A DNA stretch of 64,000 bases from Symploca sp. SIO2E9 (GCA_010692645.1 JAAHGS010000023.1:1-64000); one strand, 5' to 3'. Positions 26,162 to 36,378 are shown, counted from the stretch's first letter. The notes: generated by a model from the sequence alone, not told the origin. Program-made: numbers and translations.

Positions 26162-27325
26162 GTGCTGCAACTTGTAGAAGGCATATTTAACGGCATTAGT
26201 ATTGGTTCCGTTTTACTAATGTCTGCCCTTGGACTAGCCATCGTCTTTGGACTTATGGGGGTGATTAATCTCGCCCACGGAGAATTGATGATGTTGGGAG
26301 CCTATGCAACTTTTGTCGTGCAAAATGCTTTCAAACCTTTGGGTGAACCTTGGTTTAATTTTTATATCTTCTTGGCTTTGCCCATAGCAGCCCTGGTTGC
26401 AGCTTTAACGGGTTTGATTTTAGAAAGAGGAGTAATTCGCTATCTCTATGGGCGACCACTGGAAACCCTACTGGCAACTTGGGGGGTAAGTCTAATTCTG
26501 CGGCAATTTGTGCGCAGTGTCAATTGGGTATTAGTAATCAGCATTGCGGTATTTTTTCTGCTGTGGTTGGGAGCAATTTTCATCTTGAGGCGTCGTCTAG
26601 ATTGGTCCAGGATTCGTAATTGGGCAATTGCCATCGTTTTACCCCTCTCACTAGCAATTGCCGTGGCGGTGGGTTTCCTGCTAGGGGGAAGTGGTCAACA
26701 AAACTTGACAAAACCTTGGTTTAGTGCTAGAAATATTGGCGTTGTCGCCCCGGCATGGTTGCGAGAGGGGTTGCCCTTGGGCAGTTTTCAGTTACCCTAT
26801 AGCCGCATTTTTATTATTGTTCTAACTATTGTTTGCGTAGTTGGAACTTACTGGTTTTTACAACGTTCAAGTTGGGGATTGCGCATTAGAGCTGTTACTC
26901 AAAACCGAAGCATGAGTTCTTGTTTGGGAATTCCCACTGAAAAAGTCGATGCTCTCACCTTTGCCATTGGTTCTGGTTTAGCTGGGATTGCTGGCTGTGC
27001 AATTACTTTACTTGGTTCAGTCGGACCAAATACTGGTCAGAATTATATTGTTGATACTTTTATGGTGGTAGTTGTCGGCGGAGTTGGCAACTTAGTTGGT
27101 ACAATCGTGGCAGCCTTGGCAATTGGTACGATAAGTTACCTAATTGGTTCTGGAACTATAGCTTCCATGCTTTTACCATGGGAGGCACTCAAGCCTCTAG
27201 CAGATTTATTTGACTTTTTTGCTAGCACCAGTATGGCCAAGGTAATGGTGTTTGCTTTGATTATTGCCTTTTTGCAGTTTCGACCTGCGGGGATTTTCCC
27301 ACAGAAAGGGCGGGAAATTGGTTAG
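26162..27325 (+). CDS. urtB: Urea ABC transporter permease UrtB
   Basis: A 387-aa LivH-type inner-membrane permease with about eight to ten hydrophobic helices. Typical motifs are NGISIGSVLLMSALGLAIVFG, GVINLAHGELMMLGAY and GGVGNLVGT. The start is GTG at 26162; no clear ribosome-binding site precedes it. UrtB normally pairs with UrtC, but no urtC, urtD or urtE lies in this window, and the next genes are unrelated. The transporter must be completed by genes elsewhere, or the cluster is broken. Confidence 0.92.
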   Translation: MLQLVEGIFNGISIGSVLLMSALGLAIVFGLMGVINLAHGELMMLGAYATFVVQNAFKPLGEPWFNFYIFLALPIAALVAALTGLILERGVIRYLYGRPLETLLATWGVSLILRQFVRSVNWVLVISIAVFFLLWLGAIFILRRRLDWSRIRNWAIAIVLPLSLAIAVAVGFLLGGSGQQNLTKPWFSARNIGVVAPAWLREGLPLGSFQLPYSRIFIIVLTIVCVVGTYWFLQRSSWGLRIRAVTQNRSMSSCLGIPTEKVDALTFAIGSGLAGIAGCAITLLGSVGPNTGQNYIVDTFMVVVVGGVGNLVGTIVAALAIGTISYLIGSGTIASMLLPWEALKPLADLFDFFASTSMAKVMVFALIIAFLQFRPAGIFPQKGREIG

Positions 27326-27348
27326 TAAGCTGTTACGCCTTTAAATAA

Positions 27349-27406
27349 GGGGGGGAGATGGGGGAGGGGGAGATGGGGGGAGGGGGAGATGGGGAGATGG
27401 GGAGAA
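27349..27406. repeat. Purine-rich array (GGGGGAGAT)n
   Basis: About seven degenerate GGGGGAGAT/GGGGAGAT units begin 24 bp after the urtB stop. The remainder of 27407-27759 contains one GCGATCGC octamer and no recognisable feature. Confidence 0.85.
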
Positions 27407-27759
27407 AGTTTTAAGAATTCTCATTCAACCAGAAAATATACAATTTAAATGCACACTGGCTTATCTGTGGTTACCCTGCTCCCTTGTGAATTATCCTAAG
27501 GGTTAAGAAATCCTCCCTTTACAAACTTTTGCGATCGCTTTTTAATTTTCTTAGAAGAATTCTACCGTCACAATCAGTTTAAGACCAACCACCACTCTAA
27601 TTAATCAAGTAAGATTGACAGACTTTCACTAATATTCTTAATGCTGACTAAAGATTTGTCACATTTACAGCTATCAGCAGCAATTGCTCGTATTGTTAAT
27701 TAGGAAGTGCCAAGTATTGCTTGAGTACTTGCCCTCAGTTCACCTGCAATCAGGCTAGT

Positions 27760-28041
27760 ATGAGTATCCTGCCCGAGTTTGTCCGTTCCCTTTTACTAAC
27801 AATCTTTTTTAGCTTTGTCGCCCCTATTGTACTGATCACTATTTTGTTAGCGACATTCTCAGTAATTGGGTACATCCCTGGAGTGGCAACTATCGGTCAT
27901 GTTAGCGCAGCACAGCTGTTGAAATTTTTAGCTATCTTTGGTCAAGGGTGTCCCTTTGAAGGAGCAATAGTCATTGGCTTAACCTGTAGCCTAGTGGGAG
28001 CCTTATTTGATACTTATGCTTCCGCTGTAATTAGAACCTAG
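27760..28041 (+). CDS. Small two-helix membrane protein, unknown function
   Basis: A 93-aa protein from ATG 27760; an upstream TTG at 27721 is less likely. Two hydrophobic segments (about 9-36, SLLLTIFFSFVAPIVLITIL; and about 63-85, AIVIGLTCSLVGALFDTYA) flank a short loop with GYIPGVATIG. I recognise no family name. Nothing nearby suggests a role. Confidence 0.65.
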   Translation: MSILPEFVRSLLLTIFFSFVAPIVLITILLATFSVIGYIPGVATIGHVSAAQLLKFLAIFGQGCPFEGAIVIGLTCSLVGALFDTYASAVIRT

Positions 28042-28728
28042 GATACAAGGTTTAAGATTAGCTGATGCGCCGGAAGACCCACCTCTCATCCATAGGGGAG
28101 CGTGGGATTCTTCGACAGTCAAAATTGCGCTTAGCTCAAATGATCTTGCATAAGTTAACAGAAGATAGAAAGCTCTAGGACAGAAGGTTCATCAGGAAGG
28201 AGCGGGATTTAAAATACTCGTTAAATTTATTCTGAAATTTTGTGAATTTTTCGCGACTAGTATGATTAAGTACTTACGGAACTACACCACATATACTGTT
28301 AAAACTGCGTTACGCTAAGGTAACACACGCTACAACTAGATGATTTAGGTACTTCGATGATTTTATAAATATTTGCAAACAGGTGTATTTTTTATTACAA
28401 TTAACGATATGTATGCATTTATTTATGAAAGTAAAACCATGATCCGGCTCCAGGAGTTCCACTACTATCCCACAGATAAGCCACCTAACACTGACCCCTA
28501 GTCCTAGTTCTCAACCGAAAAATGATACTTTGAAATTAGGTCTGGGAACTATATTAGGTGTAGACACTGAATATTTGTTAGTCAACCAACCTGGAAACCT
28601 TCAGCATTGATGTCTGCTTTCTGCTGCCTACAAAAATTCCAGCAGCTTGTCCACAAGCTCCCTAAGGGGTTCCTGAGTATTCCCGATGAGGTGTCGGTCT
28701 ACTTGAAATAATTGATGACATCAGCAAG
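28042..28728. other. 687-bp non-coding gap
   Basis: No open frame with coding character, no tandem array and no strong hairpin was found here. The DNA is AT-rich around 28330-28440. It must contain the promoter of the following hybrid kinase. Confidence 0.6.
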
Positions 28729-31700
28729 ATGAACAAGAAGCAGACCGATAAATTGAAGGGCAATATTTTAATTGTTGATGATACATTGCACAACTTACGC
28801 CTGTTGTCAGAGATCCTCAACAAACAAGGTTACCAAGTGCGAGGCGTATCTAGGGAGTGGGTTGCTTTCCTTACAGCCTGTGTGTCTCCGCCAGACCTAA
28901 TTTTGCTTGACATTATTTTGCCAAGGATGAATGGCTTTGAATTTTGTCAGCAGTTGAAAGCTGATCCCAGAACTTGCGACATACCCGTTATCTTTATCAG
29001 TGTTTTAAATGAAACTTTCGATAAAGTTAAAGCCTTTGCCGTTGGTGGGGTGGACTACATTACTAAACCATTTCAGGTTGAAGAACTTTTGGCTCGCATC
29101 GAGAATCAATTAAGGATTCGCTCACTCCAAAAGCAATTAACAGAGCAAAATGCCTTGCTCCAAGAGGAAATCCACAACCGCCAACGGGCAGAAGCCGCAC
29201 TACTCGAACGGGTAAAATTGTCGGCATTAAATGCTGATGTCGGTATTGCTCTGACTAGGGGTAAGAGTTTGCGAGACATGCTCGGTGGCTGTGCCTCAGC
29301 TTTGTGCAAGCACCTCAATGCTGCCTTTGCCCGGATCTGGACGCTCAATGAGAGGGAAGGTATGCTAGAACTGCAAGCCAGCGCTGGGATATATACACAC
29401 TTAGATGGTAGCCATAGTCGCATACTTTTAGGTCAGTTGAAGATCGGCTGGATTGCCCAGGAGCGCCAACCCCACTTGACTAATGAGGTACTCAGCGATC
29501 CTCGGGTAAAGAACAAAGAATGGGCGAGGCGAGAGGGAATGATTGCCTTTGCTGGCTATCCGCTAATTGTGAATAACCGAGTGGTTGGTGTGATGGCGAT
29601 GTTTGCTCGTCATCAGCTAAAAAAAACAGTACTGCATGCAATGGCCTCAGTTGCCAATGGGATTGCTTTGGGTATTGTTCGCTTCCAAGCAGAGGAGATA
29701 CTACGGGTATCTGAAGAGAAATTTTCCAAAGCCTTCGGTTCGAGTCCTGCACCAATCAGTATTAGTACTCTCCAAGATGGACGTTATATCGAAGTTAATG
29801 ATAGTTTTCTCCAACTTTCAGGCTATTGTCGCCAAGAAATCATTGGTAAGAGTATCTTTGATCTCAATTTAATTGTACCGTCGCGAAAAATTCTCAAGCT
29901 CCGACATAAGTTGCACAAGCAGGGAAAGGTTCGCAACCTGGCAATAGATTACCGCACGAAGTCAGGTGAAGTAAGAACAGCCCTGTTGTCGGCAGAGCGC
30001 ATTGATTTGGAGGGACAAGCATGTGTGCTAGCTGTGGGCAAAGATATTACTGAACGTCAGCAGATTCAGGAGGAATTAAGAGAAAGTCAAGAGCGCTGGC
30101 AGTTAGCGCTTCGCGGCAACAATGACGGCATTTGGGACTGGAATCTCAAAACTGGTGAACTTGTTGTTTCCCCTCGACTCAAACAAATTATTGGCTATGA
30201 AGACCAAGACGTATTTAGCCATATTGCTCAATGGATTAGAAGCATACATCCAGATGATTTCGACTCTGTGATGAAGGCAAGACAAGCTCACCTTGATAAG
30301 AGTACTCCCTATTACTCTGCCGAGTATCGTTTGCGCTGCCAAGACAATGCCTATAAATGGATTTTGGATCGAGGACAGGCACTATGGGATCAACAGGAAA
30401 AACCAGTGCGCATGGTTGGTTCAATTACTGATATTAGCGATCGCCAACACAGAGAAGAGGCGTTACGCTTAATAGTTGAGGGGACAGCCGCCACAACTGG
30501 TAGGGAATTCTTCCGCACCTGTACCCGCTATCTTGCACAAGTACTACAAGTTCGCTGTGCCTCAGTCACTGAGTTAGCAAATGAGGCAAAAACCAAGGTT
30601 AAAACTCTAGCTTTTTGGACTGGCGAGAGCTTTAGAGAAGAATTTGAGTATGAACTGGTTGGCACTCCCTGTGAACAAGTCTTATTAGGGTTAAACTGCT
30701 ATTACCCATCAGGTGTACAAGATCATTTTCCCCATGCTCAGAATTTGCTTAACTTAGGGGTACAAAGTTACTTGGGAATTCCTTTAGTAGACTCAGCAGG
30801 CAACATCCTTGGTCATTTGGCGGTGATGGATGATGTACCAATAAGTAATGATCCAGACAAAGATTTGATTTTAAGAATTTTTGCTGCTAGAGCAGGAGCC
30901 GAACTAGAACGCAAACTTGCTGAGGAAGCTCTGCAGCAATCGGAAGCGCGAGAACGAGATAAGGCAAATGAACTCAAGTTAACTCTTGAAGAATTGAAAC
31001 GCACCCAAGCTCAATTGATTCAAGCGGAAAAAATGTCAAGTCTGGGTCAAATGCTAGCTGGTGTTGCCCACGAAATTAACAACCCAGTTAACTTTATCTA
31101 TGGTAATCTTACTCCTGCAAATCAATACTTCCAAGACCTACTGAGGTTAATTGATCTCTACCAGCAGAGTTTCCCCAATTCCACGCCAGAAATTAGGCAG
31201 TTGACTACAGAAATTGACTTGGATTTTATGGTGGAAGATTGGCAAAAACTGAACAGTTCCATCAAGATGGGGGCTGAACGTATCCGTAAAATTGTTCTTT
31301 CCCTGCGCAACTTTTCCCGAGTCGATGGTTGCGAACTAAAACTGGTAGATATTCATGAGGGTATCGATAACACCCTGCTGATTCTGCAAAACCGACTGCG
31401 GGCAGTGGGCAATCGCCGGGAGATTGAGGTGATTAAAGAATATGCCCCACTGCCCAAGGTTAAGTGCTATGCTTCTGAGTTGAATCAAGTCTTCATGAAT
31501 TTATTGAGCAATGCAATTGATGCTTTGGAACAGCACTCAGCACTACGACCTAAAATCAAGATTCGCACCGAAATCAGAAGTCAGGAGAATATTGTCAATT
31601 CTGATTCACGGCTGCTTAATGCCTCTGGTGTAGTAATTCGGATTACTGACAATGGATCAGGCATTAGTGAGGAAGTAAAAAAACAGATATTTGACCCGTT

Positions 31701-31848
31701 TTTTACGACCAAGCCTGTAGGACGTGGCACGGGTTTGGGGTTAGCTATTAGTTACCAAATTATAGTGGAAAAACACGGTGGTCACCTACGCTGTGTTTCT
31801 TCACCAGGGGAAGGTACAGAGTTTGTGGTGGAGATTCCCCTGGAATAG
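28729..31848 (+). CDS. Hybrid sensor histidine kinase (REC-GAF-PAS-PAS-GAF-HisKA-HATPase)
   Basis: A 1039-aa cytoplasmic protein without membrane segments. An N-terminal receiver has Asp17/Asp18, phospho-acceptor Asp61 (LILLDIILP) and Lys in ITKPF. A coiled-coil linker, a GAF domain (about 165-320), two PAS domains (about 330-450 and 455-580, the second with its PAC segment) and a second GAF (about 585-745) follow. Another coiled coil leads to the HisKA motif GVAHEINNPVNF and a HATPase with N, DNGSGIS and GTGLGLAIS boxes. The kinase core strongly resembles the one at 57209-58474. The input signal is unknown; nothing in the GAF segments clearly marks bilin binding. It stands alone. Confidence 0.93.
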   Translation: MNKKQTDKLKGNILIVDDTLHNLRLLSEILNKQGYQVRGVSREWVAFLTACVSPPDLILLDIILPRMNGFEFCQQLKADPRTCDIPVIFISVLNETFDKVKAFAVGGVDYITKPFQVEELLARIENQLRIRSLQKQLTEQNALLQEEIHNRQRAEAALLERVKLSALNADVGIALTRGKSLRDMLGGCASALCKHLNAAFARIWTLNEREGMLELQASAGIYTHLDGSHSRILLGQLKIGWIAQERQPHLTNEVLSDPRVKNKEWARREGMIAFAGYPLIVNNRVVGVMAMFARHQLKKTVLHAMASVANGIALGIVRFQAEEILRVSEEKFSKAFGSSPAPISISTLQDGRYIEVNDSFLQLSGYCRQEIIGKSIFDLNLIVPSRKILKLRHKLHKQGKVRNLAIDYRTKSGEVRTALLSAERIDLEGQACVLAVGKDITERQQIQEELRESQERWQLALRGNNDGIWDWNLKTGELVVSPRLKQIIGYEDQDVFSHIAQWIRSIHPDDFDSVMKARQAHLDKSTPYYSAEYRLRCQDNAYKWILDRGQALWDQQEKPVRMVGSITDISDRQHREEALRLIVEGTAATTGREFFRTCTRYLAQVLQVRCASVTELANEAKTKVKTLAFWTGESFREEFEYELVGTPCEQVLLGLNCYYPSGVQDHFPHAQNLLNLGVQSYLGIPLVDSAGNILGHLAVMDDVPISNDPDKDLILRIFAARAGAELERKLAEEALQQSEARERDKANELKLTLEELKRTQAQLIQAEKMSSLGQMLAGVAHEINNPVNFIYGNLTPANQYFQDLLRLIDLYQQSFPNSTPEIRQLTTEIDLDFMVEDWQKLNSSIKMGAERIRKIVLSLRNFSRVDGCELKLVDIHEGIDNTLLILQNRLRAVGNRREIEVIKEYAPLPKVKCYASELNQVFMNLLSNAIDALEQHSALRPKIKIRTEIRSQENIVNSDSRLLNASGVVIRITDNGSGISEEVKKQIFDPFFTTKPVGRGTGLGLAISYQIIVEKHGGHLRCVSSPGEGTEFVVEIPLE

Positions 31849-32317
31849 AAATCTGCTATCAGTAATAAGTAATAAGTAATAAGTAATAAGTAATAAGTAG
31901 TCGGATAAAAGTTTTGGTAGCTGTATAAAGTTTCGTAAATACGACTAAACCTGCTCAGTAAAGGGAATTTGACTCAGTTTACATTTCTTAGCATAGAGCA
32001 GTTTATTTATGTCGGACGACTTAACTGTTTAGGCGGACATGATCTCAAATCCCCATTCAATTTGTCTGGGCGTGGATCTGTCGACCTGTCCCCGTGTCTT
32101 TAATCTCTCCCCAGAGGAACAGAAGCTGTTTACGGACAGAAGCCGCGCTTTGGGCATCTACGGTTTTTTCCTACCGACTAATTTATTGATTTCTCATCTT
32201 TATTAATCTATTTCTCATTTTTGTTAATCTATTTCTCATTTTTCTCCCATTGCAATTTCAGGAACAAAATCAATATTGTTAATAGCTTGAAAAACAAAAC
32301 TGAAGTGAAAATAATTC
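31849..32317. repeat. Gap with AGTAATA array and 21-bp direct repeat
   Basis: Five AGTAATA heptamers occupy 31861-31895. Two to three copies of a 21-bp TATTTCTCATTTTTGTTAATC-type unit lie at about 32186-32245, shortly before the RTX gene. No gene was seen in this 469-bp stretch. Confidence 0.75.
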
Positions 32318-33406
32318 ATGGCCAAGAATTTATACCGGAGAAATTTCATCATGGAATCGCCAGATCCAACTAACTTTCAAGTCTTAGATGATATCGATAA
32401 TATAGTTGCAGGTGGTACAGGCAGTGACATCATTGTGGGAGGGTCTGGCAACGATTTGATTACTGATGCAGGAGGTCCTAATTTTCTAGTTGGCGGTTTA
32501 GGTAATGATACTATTGTCGGCGGTCCAGAAGATGATTCCCTCTTAGGTAATCAAGGCTCAGACACATTAATTGGTGGAGCAGGTAATGATGTCTTCGAGA
32601 TTTTTGTTGAACAGAATGTCCCAGGAGAAATAGACACGATCGTTGATTTTGAACCAGGTAGCGATGTATTTGTCATTGTTGGTGGTACTGAGGTTAGTTA
32701 CGATAATGATTCTGGTACTTTGTCTATCGACGGAAACGCAGCAGCCGTTTTAGACCCAGGTTTAGACCTTAATGTTCTGGCTAGAGAGGACTCTTTTTTA
32801 GTCTTTTCCAACGGCGATACCCCTCTACTTACTAACTCAGCTAGTAGACCTCAAGCCGAAGTTACTAATGTTCCGGCTGTACCTCTGCTTGAAGGTAGTA
32901 CTCCAATACAATTTGAGGCCAATAGTCTAGCAGGAGGATTATTCGCTGCAGGGTTTGAAGAAACTAATAATGTCTTTCTGTTTGGTGAAAGTGACGATGT
33001 TTCTGTAGGAGGCAATCAAACAGATAAACTCGATGGAGGAGCAGGAGATGACCACTTAGCAGGATTTGGTGGTAATGACTTACTCTTAGGGGGTTTGGGT
33101 GACGATGTCCTTCAAGGAGACTTAGGTAACGACATAATTATTGGCAATCAAGGCTCAGACCTGATTTATGGTGGACAAGGTCGAGATGTCTTTAAGTTCT
33201 TTGCCAATGAGTTTATAGAAGGAGAGCTAGATGTAGTTCTTGATTTTGAACAAGGGTTAGACTCTTTGATAATAATAGGTAGTGCCGATGTCACTTATGA
33301 GAGTAATTCAGGTTTATTATCTGTAGATGGTACTGAAGTTGCGGTCATCGATACTGGCTTGGAACTTAATGTATTTACAATTGATAATTCTGCTTTCATC
33401 TTTTAG
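32318..33406 (+). CDS. RTX-type calcium-binding protein
   Basis: A 362-aa protein with two blocks of GGxGxDxxx nonapeptides (about 30-95 and 235-295), each followed by a similar module ending in a D-x-x-x-DFEPGSD / D-x-x-x-DFEQGLD segment. The architecture is therefore an internal duplication. It has no signal peptide and is probably exported by a type I system, folding on calcium outside. ATG 32318 is used; ATG 32351 (residue 12) is an alternative. It precedes the GNAT-HDO-oxygenase genes on the same strand by 117 bp, so it may be co-transcribed, though a functional link is unproven. Confidence 0.85.
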   Translation: MAKNLYRRNFIMESPDPTNFQVLDDIDNIVAGGTGSDIIVGGSGNDLITDAGGPNFLVGGLGNDTIVGGPEDDSLLGNQGSDTLIGGAGNDVFEIFVEQNVPGEIDTIVDFEPGSDVFVIVGGTEVSYDNDSGTLSIDGNAAAVLDPGLDLNVLAREDSFLVFSNGDTPLLTNSASRPQAEVTNVPAVPLLEGSTPIQFEANSLAGGLFAAGFEETNNVFLFGESDDVSVGGNQTDKLDGGAGDDHLAGFGGNDLLLGGLGDDVLQGDLGNDIIIGNQGSDLIYGGQGRDVFKFFANEFIEGELDVVLDFEQGLDSLIIIGSADVTYESNSGLLSVDGTEVAVIDTGLELNVFTIDNSAFIF

Positions 33407-33523
33407 AAGCATATTTCTATAATCACATACATATTCTAGCTCTCTTGCAATTATAGTTGCGATTCATCTTACATATTTATCTGAAATTAACGACACATCA
33501 GTATTAAGGTTTTGGTAAAACAA

Positions 33524-34288
33524 ATGAATCAACATATTGCTGTTGCCAGTCAACATAAACCAAAGAATTTGTGCCTGTTAAATGACTATCAAAATTATTG
33601 CCATCTTAATTCATCCGATGAGTATCAAGCAACTCTAGGAGATTTTAAAGTTACGTTAGGTGTTGCTCATTCAACAGAACAACTCAGTCAAATTTATCAA
33701 CTCAGAGAGAGTGTTTATCAAGACAACATGAGTTATTTACTCAATTGTGAGGATGGATTACCTGCATCAGCCGATCGATTAGATTCATCATCTTATATTT
33801 TCTACTGCCGTCATGGCGATCGCATACTGGCTAGTTGTCGCTACACTCCCTCAATTAATGGAGAGTGGGAATCCCCAGAAATAACTCGTTTAGCAACTCT
33901 AGTTCCCGCAGATAAATCTCAACTTTTGCAGGTAGGACGTTTACTAATTACTCCAGAATATCGCTCGCAAATGCTTTCAGAAATCATGATTTGGGCTTCT
34001 TGTCACTGGCTTGAACACAACACTATCTACCAATCTTTTTATGCTATCTGTACCCCTGCTTTGGTACGTTTTTATCGACACTTCAACGTTAAATCTATTG
34101 CCAACACCAAAATAACTCTTCCAGAACGTCAGAATAAAACTTACCGTGTAGTGTATGGTTTTGTAGATTCTGTAGCTCAAACTCTTCATAACTACATCAC
34201 TACAAGAGGCTGGAGTTTGAGTTCTCCTGATGAGAATAATCTAGCAGAAGTTTATCCTCAGTATCTTGGATATCCCCAGGCTTCTTAA
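33524..34288 (+). CDS. GNAT-type N-acyltransferase (AHL-synthase / N-acyl amino acid synthase-like)
   Basis: A 254-aa protein from ATG 33524; the upstream TTG at 33512 is rejected. The motif order fits the autoinducer-synthase / FeeM branch of GNAT proteins: IYQLRESVYQDNMSYL near the N-terminus, ILASCRYTPS, EITRLATLVP, LLQVGRLLITPEYR, and ALVRFYRHFNVK. Such enzymes transfer a fatty acyl chain from acyl-ACP or acyl-CoA to an amine. The next genes encode a diiron-oxidase-like protein and an Fe/2OG-like oxygenase, pointing to a small N-acylated, oxidised product (inference). The 313-bp gap to the next gene contains a GTGAGGTAC module and GGGGGAT repeats. Confidence 0.75.
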   Translation: MNQHIAVASQHKPKNLCLLNDYQNYCHLNSSDEYQATLGDFKVTLGVAHSTEQLSQIYQLRESVYQDNMSYLLNCEDGLPASADRLDSSSYIFYCRHGDRILASCRYTPSINGEWESPEITRLATLVPADKSQLLQVGRLLITPEYRSQMLSEIMIWASCHWLEHNTIYQSFYAICTPALVRFYRHFNVKSIANTKITLPERQNKTYRVVYGFVDSVAQTLHNYITTRGWSLSSPDENNLAEVYPQYLGYPQAS

Positions 34289-34601
34289 TCTAGTCTCGGT
34301 TTTCTTGATAATTCTTTTCGATTGAGTGAGGTACACCTTTTTGAAGAGAGAGGGAGGGAGGAGGGGATAGGGGGATGGTTCGGGGAAATGAATTTTCTGC
34401 CTTCTGCTTCCTGCCTTTGGTGGGGGGATGGGGGGATGGGGAGATAAGGGAAAATTATTCTTTTTAGTTGCCCCGATATAATTCGTTTGTTTGAGAACTA
34501 AGAGGCTTTGTATTTCATTCAAGTGAAAACTGCTATCAAGAGAGACTGATAAACGTTTTCCTTCACTAGCAAATTTTTTACTATTAACTAGGAGCAAAAT
34601 C

Positions 34602-35297
34602 ATGCAAGCATTTTTTACTACTTTAGAACAAGAAACCGCCAAAGCTTGGAACAAAATATATGCAGGTTCTTTTTGGCAACACTTACGTACTCACGGTTTA
34701 GATCGGGAATTATATATCTGTCTAATGACCCAGATATATGGCTTCACTAAATACAATTCCCAAAATCAAGCTCTAGCAGCTGTTAAAGTCAACTCTGAAC
34801 GATTAAAACTACTCCGCTTTTGTCTAGAACATGCTTTTGAAGAAGCAGGACACGATTTGATGGTGTTAAACGATCTTGAAAAAGTCGGTGTAGACAGGGA
34901 AATAACTAAAAAGACTCCTTTATTACCTGCAACTCAAGCTTTTACTGCTTATGTATTTCGTGTGGCAAGCGAATATGATGCTACTGCTCGTCTCGGCTAC
35001 AGTTACTGGGCAGAAGGTTCATATACCTATCTTAAAGAGTTAACCGATGCCATGCGTAACGATCTTGGTTTACCAGACAAGTACATGACCTTTTTTGTGG
35101 CTCACTCAGAAATTGATAAAAAACACCTGGAAGATGTAATTGAGACTATTCATGATTGGTGTGTCACTCCCGAACAACAAAGGGATTTAATTGAAGTGCT
35201 AAGAAACACCTTGTCACTCACAGGTTCAATTTTTAATGAAGCTTACGAGCAATACATTGAACAGCAACAACAGCAGCAATTAGCTCAGATTGCTTAA
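34602..35297 (+). CDS. Haem-oxygenase-like diiron oxidase (HDO), iron-containing redox enzyme family
   Basis: A 231-aa all-helical protein. Candidate metal ligands are E80/E81 with H84 in HAFEEAGHD, E138 in YWAEGS, and H168, D172 and H175 in HSEIDKKH. This E..ExxH ... E ... HxxxDxxH spacing is the HDO pattern (UndA, BesC, SznF relatives). These enzymes perform O2-dependent decarboxylation, C-C cleavage or N-oxygenation on acids and amino acids. The C-terminal poly-Gln tail is not conserved in the family. It is flanked by the acyltransferase and an Fe/2OG-type oxygenase on the same strand, consistent with a shared pathway. Confidence 0.82.
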   Translation: MQAFFTTLEQETAKAWNKIYAGSFWQHLRTHGLDRELYICLMTQIYGFTKYNSQNQALAAVKVNSERLKLLRFCLEHAFEEAGHDLMVLNDLEKVGVDREITKKTPLLPATQAFTAYVFRVASEYDATARLGYSYWAEGSYTYLKELTDAMRNDLGLPDKYMTFFVAHSEIDKKHLEDVIETIHDWCVTPEQQRDLIEVLRNTLSLTGSIFNEAYEQYIEQQQQQQLAQIA

Positions 35298-35419
35298 ATT
35301 TATTAAGTCAAGATTTTCTTTTGCCACTAGGGACATAGGGGCAGACACTTACTATCACTTATAAGTAATGCCCCTGTTGAAAATTCAAGCTTTAGCATAA
35401 CTATTCAGGAGGAAGACCA

Positions 35420-36316
35420 ATGCAACATGATTTAGTTGAAGTAAAATTTGGTAAATTTAGCGAAAAAACTTTTGAACACAAGGAAATCGGCATTAAAGGA
35501 GTTGGCAAGAATCATTTGCCAATCATTGGCATGGATCGATATATTGATACCTCAATGAATCAAGAAATTCACGAGGAAATATGTATTGGCTTAGCGATGG
35601 CAAAAACTTATACCTTTGGTCGCGTCTTGGGGACTTTACCACCTAAGGATGCCCAGAAAACTGGTACTGATTATTATTCAGAACAAATTCGTAACATCGA
35701 AAGTTTTGACCCCGATGGTACTCACCGTAAGAATATTGAATATATTTTTGATAATAGCCCCGATCCAATTTCTGCACGAGAAAATACTTGGAAATACTGC
35801 TATTTTGCTATGGGTAGTACTATTCCTTGGTACTTTACTTTTTATCTGCGTCGGCAAAGTTTTTTAGAAAAAACTCAGTTTACTAAGCTTAAGCCTGATG
35901 GTTCGACTAGGTTAGAGTGGGAACCAGGAACAGAAATGTTTGCCAAAACTAAGAAATTTATTGAAGCCTTACCCTTTGAAAGTATCGGGCGAGTATTGTT
36001 CTTTACTACCTATCCCAATGTTCCTGTACCTACCCACCGCGACTATGTGGTAGCACCCCATAAAGACCACAATATTAACTTCTTCTTTGCTGGTGGTTGG
36101 CGACCAAGTTTTGTTTACAACGAAATCACTGAAGAAAAGATTTATTTGGAACGAGGTTCGACTTGTTATTTCTTTAATAATCGTGATTATCATGGTGTCG
36201 ATCCTGAACCCTGTTTCCGTTATACCTTGCGGGTTGATGGAACTTTTAACCAAGAAATGCAAGAAAAATTATGCTTAGAAGATGGTTACGTTTATCACGA
36301 GTCTTACGAACAATAA
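35420..36316 (+). CDS. Fe(II)/2-oxoglutarate-type oxygenase
   Basis: A 298-aa protein; GGAGGA precedes the ATG at 35420. A jelly-roll iron site is seen: H206-R-D208 in PTHRDYV, distal H258 in RDYHGVD, and R267/R271 in FRYTLRVDG for the carboxylate of 2-oxoglutarate. HKDHNINFFFAGGW forms a core strand. The N-terminal half (about 1-190) is not a family I recognise and may set the substrate. It lies 122 bp after the HDO gene, on the same strand. The substrate is unknown; an amino acid or acyl-amino acid would fit the neighbours. Confidence 0.72.
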   Translation: MQHDLVEVKFGKFSEKTFEHKEIGIKGVGKNHLPIIGMDRYIDTSMNQEIHEEICIGLAMAKTYTFGRVLGTLPPKDAQKTGTDYYSEQIRNIESFDPDGTHRKNIEYIFDNSPDPISARENTWKYCYFAMGSTIPWYFTFYLRRQSFLEKTQFTKLKPDGSTRLEWEPGTEMFAKTKKFIEALPFESIGRVLFFTTYPNVPVPTHRDYVVAPHKDHNINFFFAGGWRPSFVYNEITEEKIYLERGSTCYFFNNRDYHGVDPEPCFRYTLRVDGTFNQEMQEKLCLEDGYVYHESYEQ

Positions 36317-36347
36317 GTTTTGATATCGGATTCAACATCAATTGTCA

Positions 36348-36378
36348 GACAGAGGTTTGGCAATGCCAAGCCTCTGTC
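36348..36378 (+). promoter_or_regulatory. Very stable intergenic hairpin
   Basis: GACAGAGGTTTGGCA is followed, after one base, by its near-perfect complement TGCCAAGCCTCTGTC (one G-T pair). The hairpin lies 31 bp after the oxygenase stop and 18 bp before the small downstream gene. No T-run follows, so a processing or attenuation element is as likely as a terminator. Confidence 0.6.
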
